DNA of 52,474 bases. Origin: Bellilinea sp034411135 (lineage in GTDB: Bacteria; Chloroflexota; Anaerolineae; Anaerolineales; Anaerolineaceae). The notes below the pieces were generated by a model. It ran no database searches. It saw only the letters and a program-made list of their open reading frames with translations, and was not told the DNA's origin. Of this stretch, positions 1-5,935 are shown one piece after another (position 1 is the first letter of the stretch; each line of letters begins with the position of its first letter). Position numbers and translations under genes: made by a program. Location: contig DAOUMN010000040.1 in the NCBI GenBank assembly GCA_034411135.1, forward strand, positions 1-52,474. The letters run 5' to 3'.

Positions 1-405
1 GCTCTGCCCAATCAACCCTTCGCGCCCGAAGGTGATCAGCAGGGCAACCCCGGCAACCGCCGGGGGCAGCACGGTGGGCAGGTCCACCAGCGTATCCAGT
101 AGCCAATGCAGCCGTGAGCGCCGCCGGTAGAGGAGGTAGGCAGCCGGTGTGCCGAACAGGAGGATCAAGCCCAGCGAAATAGTCGATGTGGTCAGGCTGA
201 GCCGTACTGCCTGGCTGGCGGCAGGGTCGGCAAGGCTGTGGGCAAAATCGGCAGGCGCAAGGCGCAAAAAAATGGCAACCACCGGCAGGAAAAACAACAG
301 CAGCATCGGCGCGGCAGCCAGCGTCCACAGGCGGTCAAACCAGCCGGGCTGCCATGCCGGGCGCAACCGGCGGGCTTGGATCGTCATTTCAAGGTTCGTC
401 GTCAT
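1..405 (-). CDS. ABC transporter permease, molybdate/sulfate type (partial, C-terminus outside window)
   Basis: The first 135 residues of an integral membrane permease. After a short cytoplasmic start come a hydrophobic segment (about residues 30-50), a second one (about 75-92), and the stretch LPTVLPPAVAGVALL, typical of ModB/CysT/CysW permeases of oxyanion ABC importers. The C-terminal half, with the EAA loop that contacts the ATPase, lies beyond position 1. Two in-frame ATG codons (405 and 387) are possible starts; 405 leaves 9 bases after the trmO stop. It is third in a PadR-trmO-permease set read leftward. Molybdate, tungstate or sulfate is the likely substrate by family, but the sequence shown cannot decide which. 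Confidence 0.82.
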   Translation of the reverse strand, partial: MTTNLEMTIQARRLRPAWQPGWFDRLWTLAAAPMLLLFFLPVVAIFLRLAPADFAHSLADPAASQAVRLSLTTSTISLGLILLFGTPAAYLLYRRRSRLHWLLDTLVDLPTVLPPAVAGVALLITFGREGLIGQS

Positions 406-414
406 GGTCGTCCG

Positions 415-864
415 TCAGAGGTGTGCCCGCCGTTCGTACCAGCCGGTGCGCTCCGCTGGGTGAACGTCAAATTCGGGATTGTAGGGTTTGATGTCCAGCA
501 GGGGTGTGCCGTTGAGCATATCCACCCCGCGGATGAACAGCCGGTTGCCCTCGCGCCGCTCCAGGCGCACCACCGAAAAGCCAAGCGGGTTGGGTCGGCA
601 GGGGTAGCGGGTGGCAAACAAGCCATACGGGCGGTCGTCCAGGAAGGGCTTGACTTTCAGGTCGACCACGGATGGGGCGCGATGCCAGACATAAAACAGG
701 ATAATATGCGAAAATTCCTCGATGTTCTCCAGCCCCTGCGCATATTGCGGGTAGACCTCCACCTCGCCCGGCACATCGGAACGGATGGACTGGATCGGGG
801 TTTGGGCGGCATCCTCGAAGGGAGTGTGCAGAATGCCGATGGGATGAAAGATAATGGCGTCCAT
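415..864 (-). CDS. trmO: tRNA (t6A37) N6-methyltransferase TrmO/TsaA family
   Basis: 149 residues, beginning MDAIIFHPIGILHTPF, the usual N-terminus of the TrmO (TsaA/YaeB) beta-barrel domain. It has the family signature RPNPLGFSVVRL and the downstream LLDIKPYNPEFD block. Known family members use S-adenosylmethionine to methylate N6-threonylcarbamoyl-adenosine at tRNA position 37. The ATG at 864 has GAGG 8 bases upstream on the minus strand; the longer upstream reading frame has no similarity to the family and overlaps the PadR gene. The gene lies 32 bases after the PadR gene and 9 bases before the permease, so it is probably co-transcribed with both. Confidence 0.92.
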   Translation of the reverse strand: MDAIIFHPIGILHTPFEDAAQTPIQSIRSDVPGEVEVYPQYAQGLENIEEFSHIILFYVWHRAPSVVDLKVKPFLDDRPYGLFATRYPCRPNPLGFSVVRLERREGNRLFIRGVDMLNGTPLLDIKPYNPEFDVHPAERTGWYERRAHL

Positions 865-896
865 TTGCTGTGCCTCGTTAATGGGATGTTGGCGGG

Positions 897-1421
897 TCAG
901 GCTGGCAGCCTGTCCAGCCAGTCGAGAATGGCTTGCACCTGACAGATGCGGAATTGAATCACCTGCCTGGCATACCACTGGCTATCGGGTAGCTGCGCCT
1001 GCAAGCGCGCCAGCCAGCCGCGGGTGACCTGTTTCTGCCGCTCGACCAGGCAGGCAAAATCAGCCAATGGAATATCGTCGGCGAAGTACAGGCGCGCCAG
1101 GAAATCCAGGCGGAAATCGCGCGCGGCGTGAAGCGGGGTGGTCATCCAGTCAAGGAAGGCTTGCTCGCCGCTGGGAGTGATGGTGAACTTCTTGCGCTGC
1201 GGGGCAGTGCTGCTGTCCTCCACACGGGCTTGCAAGTACCCCAGCTGCTCCAGTTTTTCCAAACCAGCATACAGCGCGCCCGCTTTGATTGTCCAGATCA
1301 TGCCCAGCGGTTCATCGGCGTTCCAGCGCTGGAGCAGATCGTAGCCGTGCGCCGGATGGCGGCGCACCAATCCAAGCAGGACATATTCAATTCGCAAGGG
1401 TAACGCGGGGCGGGGGGACAT
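897..1421 (-). CDS. PadR-family transcriptional regulator (Vir-type C-terminus)
   Basis: 174 residues. The N-terminal winged helix (about 10-85) has the PadR signatures GLVRRHPAHGYDLL and IKAGALYAGLEKLEQLGYL. The C-terminal helical part (about 95-170) fits the dimerisation region of the longer PadR subgroup. PadR proteins usually repress their own operon and respond to small molecules. Here the gene is first of a set with trmO and an oxyanion-type permease, preceded by a strong promoter and a perfect palindrome. The ligand is unknown. Confidence 0.9.
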   Translation of the reverse strand: MSPRPALPLRIEYVLLGLVRRHPAHGYDLLQRWNADEPLGMIWTIKAGALYAGLEKLEQLGYLQARVEDSSTAPQRKKFTITPSGEQAFLDWMTTPLHAARDFRLDFLARLYFADDIPLADFACLVERQKQVTRGWLARLQAQLPDSQWYARQVIQFRICQVQAILDWLDRLPA

Positions 1422-1439
1422 GGAGGTGATCCAATCCTA

Positions 1440-1460
1440 CCTATTCATTTTATGAATAGG
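1440..1460 (-). promoter_or_regulatory. Perfect palindrome, probable PadR operator
   Basis: Two 9-base arms CCTATTCAT and ATGAATAGG separated by TTT. It begins 3 bases downstream of the -10 element of the promoter at 1464-1492 and 18 bases upstream of the PadR start codon, so a bound dimer would cover the transcription start. Autorepression by the adjacent PadR protein is an inference from position. Confidence 0.7.
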
Positions 1461-1463
1461 GTT

Positions 1464-1492
1464 AGTGTACCTGTTCCCGCCGGGTTTGTCAA
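1464..1492 (-). promoter_or_regulatory. Sigma70-type promoter of the PadR-trmO-permease operon
   Basis: On the minus strand TTGACA (1487-1492), a 17-base spacer and TACACT (1464-1469). The -35 is a full consensus match and the -10 matches at four of six. It reads directly into the palindrome and the PadR gene. Confidence 0.75.
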
Positions 1493-1521
1493 TTATGACG
1501 AATATCACGATCCCCTCAGCA

Positions 1522-1536
1522 CGCCTTCGGATCAGA
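1522..1536 (+). repeat. Left copy of 15-bp direct repeat, candidate att core
   Basis: CGCCTTCGGATCAGA, identical to 9086-9100. In this copy it runs on into the tRNA-Arg-like 3' half. To its left is the upstream region of the PadR operon, which is not a tRNA 5' half. Confidence 0.55.
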
Positions 1537-1569
1537 GGGTTGTGGGTTCGAGTCCCGCCGGGGGCGCCA
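1522..1569 (+). pseudogene. 3' fragment of a tRNA-Arg-like gene (no 5' half)
   Basis: The fragment reads as anticodon loop CTTCGGA (anticodon TCG if intact), variable loop, T arm GTGGG-TTCGAGT-CCCGC, 3' acceptor strand CGGGGGC, discriminator G and CCA (1567-1569). The matching 5' acceptor strand (expected GCCCCCG) and D arm are absent from the sequence to the left, so it cannot fold as a tRNA. Such fragments are typical attachment-site remnants of tRNA-targeting integrases. Confidence 0.75.
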
Positions 1570-1614
1570 GATCTGGCGGTGATCTCACCGCTTCATCCCC
1601 ACATCTGGGGGTTG

Positions 1615-1645
1615 AGCCTGCTCGGTGAGCAGGCTTTCGTTTTTC
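1615..1645 (+). terminator. Intrinsic terminator after the tRNA fragment
   Basis: Stem AGCCTGCTC (1615-1623) with GAGCAGGCT (1627-1635), loop GGT, then TTCGTTTTT. It reads in the same direction as the tRNA fragment and may be the original tRNA terminator carried with it. Confidence 0.65.
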
Positions 1646-1666
1646 GGGTGCAATTGGGTGCATATC
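1645..1666. repeat. Left GGTGCA direct repeats (candidate integrase arm sites)
   Basis: Two GGTGCA boxes 10 bases apart (GGTGCAATTGGGTGCATA). The 13 bases CGGGTGCAATTGG are identical to 8945-8957 at the other end of the element. Position beside the integrase stop and att core suggests arm-type integrase binding sites. Confidence 0.45.
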
Positions 1667-2909
1667 ATGGTATCTTGTCATTGCGAACCCGGCGCTCTTT
1701 GCCGGGTGAAGCAATCTCTGCTTCATCGTGAAGGGATTGCTTCGTCGCTTCGCTCCTCGCAATGACGCGCTGCTCCTGTAGCTCTACCTGCACCGGAGTT
1801 ACGATCTCGTCCATCAACTGCGCTGCCTCGTCTTGCATCTCGTTGTACAGGTGACCGTAGATGTCCATGGTGATGCTGGGCTTGGAGTGCCCCAGCATCT
1901 TGGACACCACAATCACCGGGATGCCGTGATTGAGCATCAGCGAGGCTGCCGTGTGGCGCAGATCGTGGAAGCGGATCTTCGGCAAACCAGCTCGCTGTAA
2001 CACGCGGGCGAAGTCCAGGCGCAGGTTACTCGGGTCCAGCGGCGTGCCGCTCTTGGATGGAAAGATCAGGTCATAATCCACCCAGCGTTCCCCAGCTAAA
2101 ACCCGTTCACTCTGCTGCCGTTCCAGGTGCTCCCTCAATGCCTGCAAGACGCCCTCGCCCAGCTTGACCGTCCGCCGACCGGAGCGTGTCTTCGGCTCCA
2201 CGAAGCTCCATCCATAACCTGGCACGTACTGCACCTGGCGGCGCACGGTTATCCTGCCGCTCACCCAATGCAGGTCTGACCAGCGCAAGCCGAACAGCTC
2301 GCCCATGCGCATCCCGGTGGTGACCGCCAGATGATAGAGCGCCTCGTGGCGCGAGCCTTTGGCTGCCACCAGGAGCTGCGAGACCTGAGTCTCATCCAGC
2401 ACCATCATCTCAGCGTGCTTGTACTGCGGCAAAGCTGCGCCATCGGTCGGGTTGCGCAGGATCAAGCCATAGCGCACCGCTTTTTCCAGCGAGCGGTGCA
2501 GCACAGCGTGTACGATACGCACTGTGCGTACGCCGATACCAGACTTCAGTAGCGAGGCGTACAGGCGCTCGACGCGCTCCGGGCGCAGGTCTTTCAGGCG
2601 GATGGTTCCGACGTGGGGGAGGATGTGCTTCTCAACAGTCCGACGATATTGGTCATGGGTTTTCAAACGTAGTGAAGCCCGGCTGTTCTCCAGCCACAAC
2701 TGGAGATACTCCCCCAGCGTCATCTTACCGCCTGCATAGTCCCAGCCCTGCCCGACCTGGTCGAGCATCTTGCGCAGCCAGGTCTGACACTCGGCTTTGC
2801 TGTCCGCGGTGAAACTGGCTCGGCTGCCATCGATGCACACCTGGGCGCGCCAGCGCCCGTTGGGACGCTGGTACAGCGTGCCCTCGTTCTTACCTCGTCG
2901 TTTCGCCAT
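1665..2909 (-). CDS. Tyrosine-recombinase integrase
   Basis: 414 residues. The N-terminal AP2-like arm-binding domain (1-60, RRGKNEGTLYQRPNGRWRA) is followed by a SAM-like core-binding domain (about 62-150) and a catalytic domain (165-360). All catalytic residues are visible: R201 (TTGMRMGE), K240, H315 and R318 (FHDLRHT), H341 (LGHS), Y351 (DIYGH). The ATG has AGGAAGGAA just upstream. The protein after about residue 380 is not integrase-like: it is encoded by a palindromic repeat that replaced the original tail. It should catalyse integration and excision of the element at 1522-9100. Confidence 0.95.
   Translation of the reverse strand: MAKRRGKNEGTLYQRPNGRWRAQVCIDGSRASFTADSKAECQTWLRKMLDQVGQGWDYAGGKMTLGEYLQLWLENSRASLRLKTHDQYRRTVEKHILPHVGTIRLKDLRPERVERLYASLLKSGIGVRTVRIVHAVLHRSLEKAVRYGLILRNPTDGAALPQYKHAEMMVLDETQVSQLLVAAKGSRHEALYHLAVTTGMRMGELFGLRWSDLHWVSGRITVRRQVQYVPGYGWSFVEPKTRSGRRTVKLGEGVLQALREHLERQQSERVLAGERWVDYDLIFPSKSGTPLDPSNLRLDFARVLQRAGLPKIRFHDLRHTAASLMLNHGIPVIVVSKMLGHSKPSITMDIYGHLYNEMQDEAAQLMDEIVTPVQVELQEQRVIARSEATKQSLHDEAEIASPGKERRVRNDKIP
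1678..1766. repeat. Palindromic dispersed repeat inserted in the integrase 3' end
   Basis: Outer arms GTCATTGCGA (1678-1687) and TCGCAATGAC (1757-1766) are a perfect 10-bp inverted repeat. Inner arms GAAGCAATC and GATTGCTTC form a second pairing. Read on the minus strand it encodes IARSEATKQS, the peptide typical of the widespread repeat family CATTGCGAGGAGCGAAGCGA. It supplies the last 30 or so codons of the integrase. Confidence 0.75.
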
Positions 2910-3075
2910 GTGAGTTCCTTCCTTTCCAGGAAGCGGCGAACCGACGAGCCCAATCCAGAATTCCTGTCTCAGTTTTTAAGGTGCTTTGTCCTGGGCGCAT
3001 TGTAACACCGGATCTTCAAGACAGCAAATCTGTTCTAGTAAATTGCGTCCACCGGTTAGGCAATTTTCGAAACCA

Positions 3076-3300
3076 TTATTCAGGCCATGTTCGGTTCGAG
3101 AAACCGAAACCCCGGCGGTTGTGATCGATGTAAGCCAGCAAGTCTTCCTTGCGCACGCGCACGGCATTGCCGATCCTCACGGTGGGGATCTCGCCCTGGC
3201 GCATCAACTGGTAAGCAAACGCCCGGCTGATATTGAGCATGCGCGCCACATCGTTGCCCTTCAGCAGGCATATCTCGGTTATAAGTTCCTGGTCCAACAT
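3076..3300 (-). CDS. Helix-turn-helix protein, excisionase family
   Basis: 74 residues, MLDQELITEICLLKGNDVARMLNISRAFAYQLMRQG..., a MerR-like/excisionase (HTH_17) domain: the helix-turn-helix KGNDVARMLNISRAFAYQLM, a wing IPTVRIGNAVRVRKEDL and a short basic tail. The start at 3300 is chosen because AGGAG lies 6 bases upstream; a longer frame reaching 3396 only adds translation of a hairpin region. Next to the integrase, such proteins commonly act as recombination directionality factors or repressors. Which role applies cannot be read from the sequence. Confidence 0.85.
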   Translation of the reverse strand: MLDQELITEICLLKGNDVARMLNISRAFAYQLMRQGEIPTVRIGNAVRVRKEDLLAYIDHNRRGFGFSNRTWPE

Positions 3301-3324
3301 TTCTGCTCCTTTCTTAGCATTAAA

Positions 3325-3370
3325 CAAAACGGCCGGCGATCTCTTTCCTGCGGGAACTCGCCGGCCGACG
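3325..3370 (-). terminator. Hairpin with T-tract upstream of the HTH gene (terminator or attenuator)
   Basis: Perfect 10-bp arms CGGCCGGCGA (3330-3339) and TCGCCGGCCG (3358-3367), followed on the minus strand by GTTTTGTTT. It ends about 25 bases before the ATG of the HTH gene, so it may act as an attenuator for HTH-integrase or as a second terminator for the operon upstream. Confidence 0.5.
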
Positions 3371-3440
3371 TATGATGACAAATACTGAATATTCAAATGG
3401 CAATACTATTCGCTCATATTATTTTTCCCAATACACCTCC

Positions 3441-3492
3441 TAAAAACAAACGCCGGAACACTCACCCAGTGGGAGCATCCGGCCAACGTATA
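3441..3492 (-). terminator. Second, related hairpin with T-tract after the HEPN gene
   Basis: Arms GCCGGA (3452-3457) and TCCGGC (3478-3483), followed on the minus strand by GTTTGTTTTT. Its flanks resemble those of the hairpin at 3325-3370: both begin ACGTTGGCCGG or ACGTCGGCCGG on the minus strand. It lies about 90 bases beyond the HEPN stop codon and is a fair candidate terminator of the defence operon. Confidence 0.45.
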
Positions 3493-3578
3493 AGTCACAG
3501 ATTATTATATTGGGTTAATTATAAGGTTCAACTTTCTGAAAGTCAAGAACAAAAAAATTGACTTTCATTGTCAGAATA

Positions 3579-4892
3579 TTAGCTATCGTCCCCCCCAAAC
3601 TTTTGTTGTGCAAGCCAGGTTCTAAACTCAGACCAGCTAGAAAAACCACGATCAGCGAAAGCGAAGATCACTCCCTGCACTAGTCGATCCATTTCAGCCA
3701 ATTGCTGTGGTGTGATATTTTCTCCACGATGAACAACTTTACTTCTCAGACCATATAAATCTTTTGCCTTCTTATCAATTTTTACGCGATCTTCAAAGGT
3801 TTCCCCCAAAAGAAAAGCGGAACGCTCACCTAGATTTTGGGTAATGCCCCCCTCGGTTGTATATGGTCCTGCACCTTCGTCTCCAATCAACAAACTTTCG
3901 ATGGCAATCGCCAAGCACACCAGTTTTTCCTCATTTGAATTCCCATCCACCGCTTTACTATACCAAGTGACCGCTCTTCTTATCCTTTGGGCAATTTCAT
4001 TCCTGGTTTCCGGCTGAAAAGAAGCGATGATTGCTCTCGGAGTATCTTCCGTCAGTTTTTTCGCTGCTTTCCCATGAAGCTCTATCGGTCTATCCGTTGG
4101 ATAAGACTGCCGCAAGCCCATCAAATCCTGGTCGGTTTCTCCACCCGGTACTGTTCGATTTATTAGAATTTGAGAAATCCGCAACCTGGCCCAATGAGGT
4201 TGATACAAGGAAGAACTAAGGAAGAAGTTTAACAAATGCAGCGATTCGCTAACCTGCGATCTCGCTTCTTCGCGGACAAAATCATCGTCGCCGAAAACAT
4301 TGACAGTCGCATAACACTTGACTTCCGCTAATTCATCCCTTACAGTCGGTTGTTCTCTACCCATACGCTCTTCTATCTGCTGAATAGCTCTAGAAAGCTC
4401 GCTATTCTGATCGTGACGATATAGTTGGACCGCACCCAGGGATAATTCGTTTTGCTCAAGCTCTAGCCCTTCGATTGGAACATAAACGATCTGTTGCTTT
4501 GCCTCCCTCCGCAACGATTCAATAACTTGCGCGAGTTCATCTCGAACTCTCGAAACGTCCAACGCACTGAGAATATCGTCATAATCCGCAACTCTTTCCG
4601 GATCGGCATCCTCCCTTATCAATTGAGTCTCGAACATTCTTACCATCAAATCTCGCACAGTTTTCGTAATCTTCTTACTCGATATATTTGGAACAAGTTC
4701 CTGGATAGCAGCAACGACAGCCGATATTGCCTCATTTCCCCACTGAAGTTGAGCTCCATTCCGACCGTAAAATCTATTCACGTAAATATTGAATTTCACT
4801 AGATCGTCTTTAAGCGCGACATCACCGAGAAAAGCAAGAAATATCGCCTCCAAATTTTCTAACCGTCGAGAGTGTATACCTTGCTGATTCAC
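3579..4892 (-). CDS. HEPN-domain protein (ApeA-like HEPN), probable RNase effector
   Basis: 437 residues. The C-terminal third (about 295-415) matches the ApeA-like HEPN fold: RAVTWYSKAVDGNSNEEKLVCLAIAIESLLIGDEG, then LGERSAFLLGETFEDR and the catalytic motif R383-SKVV-H388 (Rx4H) in LRSKVVHRGE. Rx4-6H marks active HEPN ribonucleases, many of them toxins or abortive-infection effectors. The N-terminal part (1-290) is not recognised; it is helical with charged segments. The start appears to be GTG at 4892, as no in-frame ATG precedes it. The gene follows the putative nuclease gene by 56 bases and is likely last in the AbiEi-methyltransferase-nuclease operon. It has no signal peptide or membrane segment. 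Confidence 0.8.
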   Translation of the reverse strand: MNQQGIHSRRLENLEAIFLAFLGDVALKDDLVKFNIYVNRFYGRNGAQLQWGNEAISAVVAAIQELVPNISSKKITKTVRDLMVRMFETQLIREDADPERVADYDDILSALDVSRVRDELAQVIESLRREAKQQIVYVPIEGLELEQNELSLGAVQLYRHDQNSELSRAIQQIEERMGREQPTVRDELAEVKCYATVNVFGDDDFVREEARSQVSESLHLLNFFLSSSLYQPHWARLRISQILINRTVPGGETDQDLMGLRQSYPTDRPIELHGKAAKKLTEDTPRAIIASFQPETRNEIAQRIRRAVTWYSKAVDGNSNEEKLVCLAIAIESLLIGDEGAGPYTTEGGITQNLGERSAFLLGETFEDRVKIDKKAKDLYGLRSKVVHRGENITPQQLAEMDRLVQGVIFAFADRGFSSWSEFRTWLAQQKFGGDDS

Positions 4893-4948
4893 GATCTAAC
4901 CCCAGGAATATTCAGGAGGTTATTAAAAAATAATTGCTTTGGCCTCTG

Positions 4949-5935
4949 TTATCTTGGCTCCAAGAGGTAATGTGCAAAAAGTTCCATCCTATGTTCATCG
5001 CTTACGCCATCGAATGTTGTCGATAATGCCAAGTACGCCTCTTGTGTGATTAAAATTGGTAGAGCAGAAATGACAGAATACGTTTGTCTTTCCTCCCCCA
5101 CCTGCGCACCTAAAGCTAATGCCCTCGTAGATTTGATAATCTCCTGACTGACTACATCTGTCTCTATACTTCCAAGTTTTTGTTTTATCAATAGAGCTGT
5201 AGAACCAGTTATCCATACACGAATAAAACCGCTTGCCAATTCTTCACCTTGTACTCGGAAGTAATAAAGGTTTGGATCGTTTGGAGCAGGTACATCAAAA
5301 TAAGGTTGGATTTTGGCTCCCGCGCTAGTTGTTATAGAGTATCTTTTATTACCTGTTTCGTTCTCATACACCCATAGATTTGTGCTTTTCTTTCTGGCTC
5401 CTTTTCCACCACTTTCATGCCACTCAGCCCAATAATCTTCAGGATTTGGAGGGATCATTTCCTGTTCAAAATATAAAAACTCGACTAAGCTCTCTTGCCA
5501 TAATAACCAGCCGACCCGCATATCTGGTTCAATACCAGGAGCATCTTCGCGTACTTTCTGTGTACGAGCATTTATTAACTCTGCATACTGCCTAAGCACT
5601 TCTCTAGCTGCCAAAGTAGCATCTTCAATATCGGGAATACGTATTGATCGCGTTGCGGACGGATGCATTGGTGATGTTCCACACTCGGTTTTTATGGGTT
5701 TATCCGATTTGACACAGAGCATCTTGTGCTCGACGCCTAACCCACCATGCACAACATCTATATCTAGATTACTCCAACCCCTGTTTGGTATTCCTTTAGC
5801 TCTACAATATACAGAGGTCCAGTCTCCCTCTTCCAGCTTTCTGCCCATCATTCCTGCAACTTGAGAAGCTAATAAAGTGTGAGCATTTTGATATTCTATT
5901 TCTGTGAATGCGGGTAGCGTTTGAGATCGACTCAT
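4949..5935 (-). CDS. Putative restriction endonuclease, PD-(D/E)XK type
   Basis: 328 residues and no family recognised by name. The stretch SNLDIDVVHGGLGVEHKML has the layout of a PD-(D/E)XK active site: D58 or D60, then E69-x-K71 in a hydrophobic strand. The ATG at 5935 overlaps the methyltransferase stop as ATGA, the coupling usual for cognate restriction-modification genes; a longer TTG start at 5962 is less likely. GGAG lies 11 bases upstream. A nuclease partner of the methyltransferase is inferred from motif plus coupling. Target sequence is unknown. Confidence 0.6.
   Translation of the reverse strand: MSRSQTLPAFTEIEYQNAHTLLASQVAGMMGRKLEEGDWTSVYCRAKGIPNRGWSNLDIDVVHGGLGVEHKMLCVKSDKPIKTECGTSPMHPSATRSIRIPDIEDATLAAREVLRQYAELINARTQKVREDAPGIEPDMRVGWLLWQESLVEFLYFEQEMIPPNPEDYWAEWHESGGKGARKKSTNLWVYENETGNKRYSITTSAGAKIQPYFDVPAPNDPNLYYFRVQGEELASGFIRVWITGSTALLIKQKLGSIETDVVSQEIIKSTRALALGAQVGEERQTYSVISALPILITQEAYLALSTTFDGVSDEHRMELFAHYLLEPR

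Noticed and set aside
1494..1569. A complete tRNA gene ending at CCA 1569
   Set aside because: The T arm and 3' acceptor strand are present, but no 5' acceptor strand, D arm or paired anticodon stem exists upstream. Only a 3' fragment can be supported.
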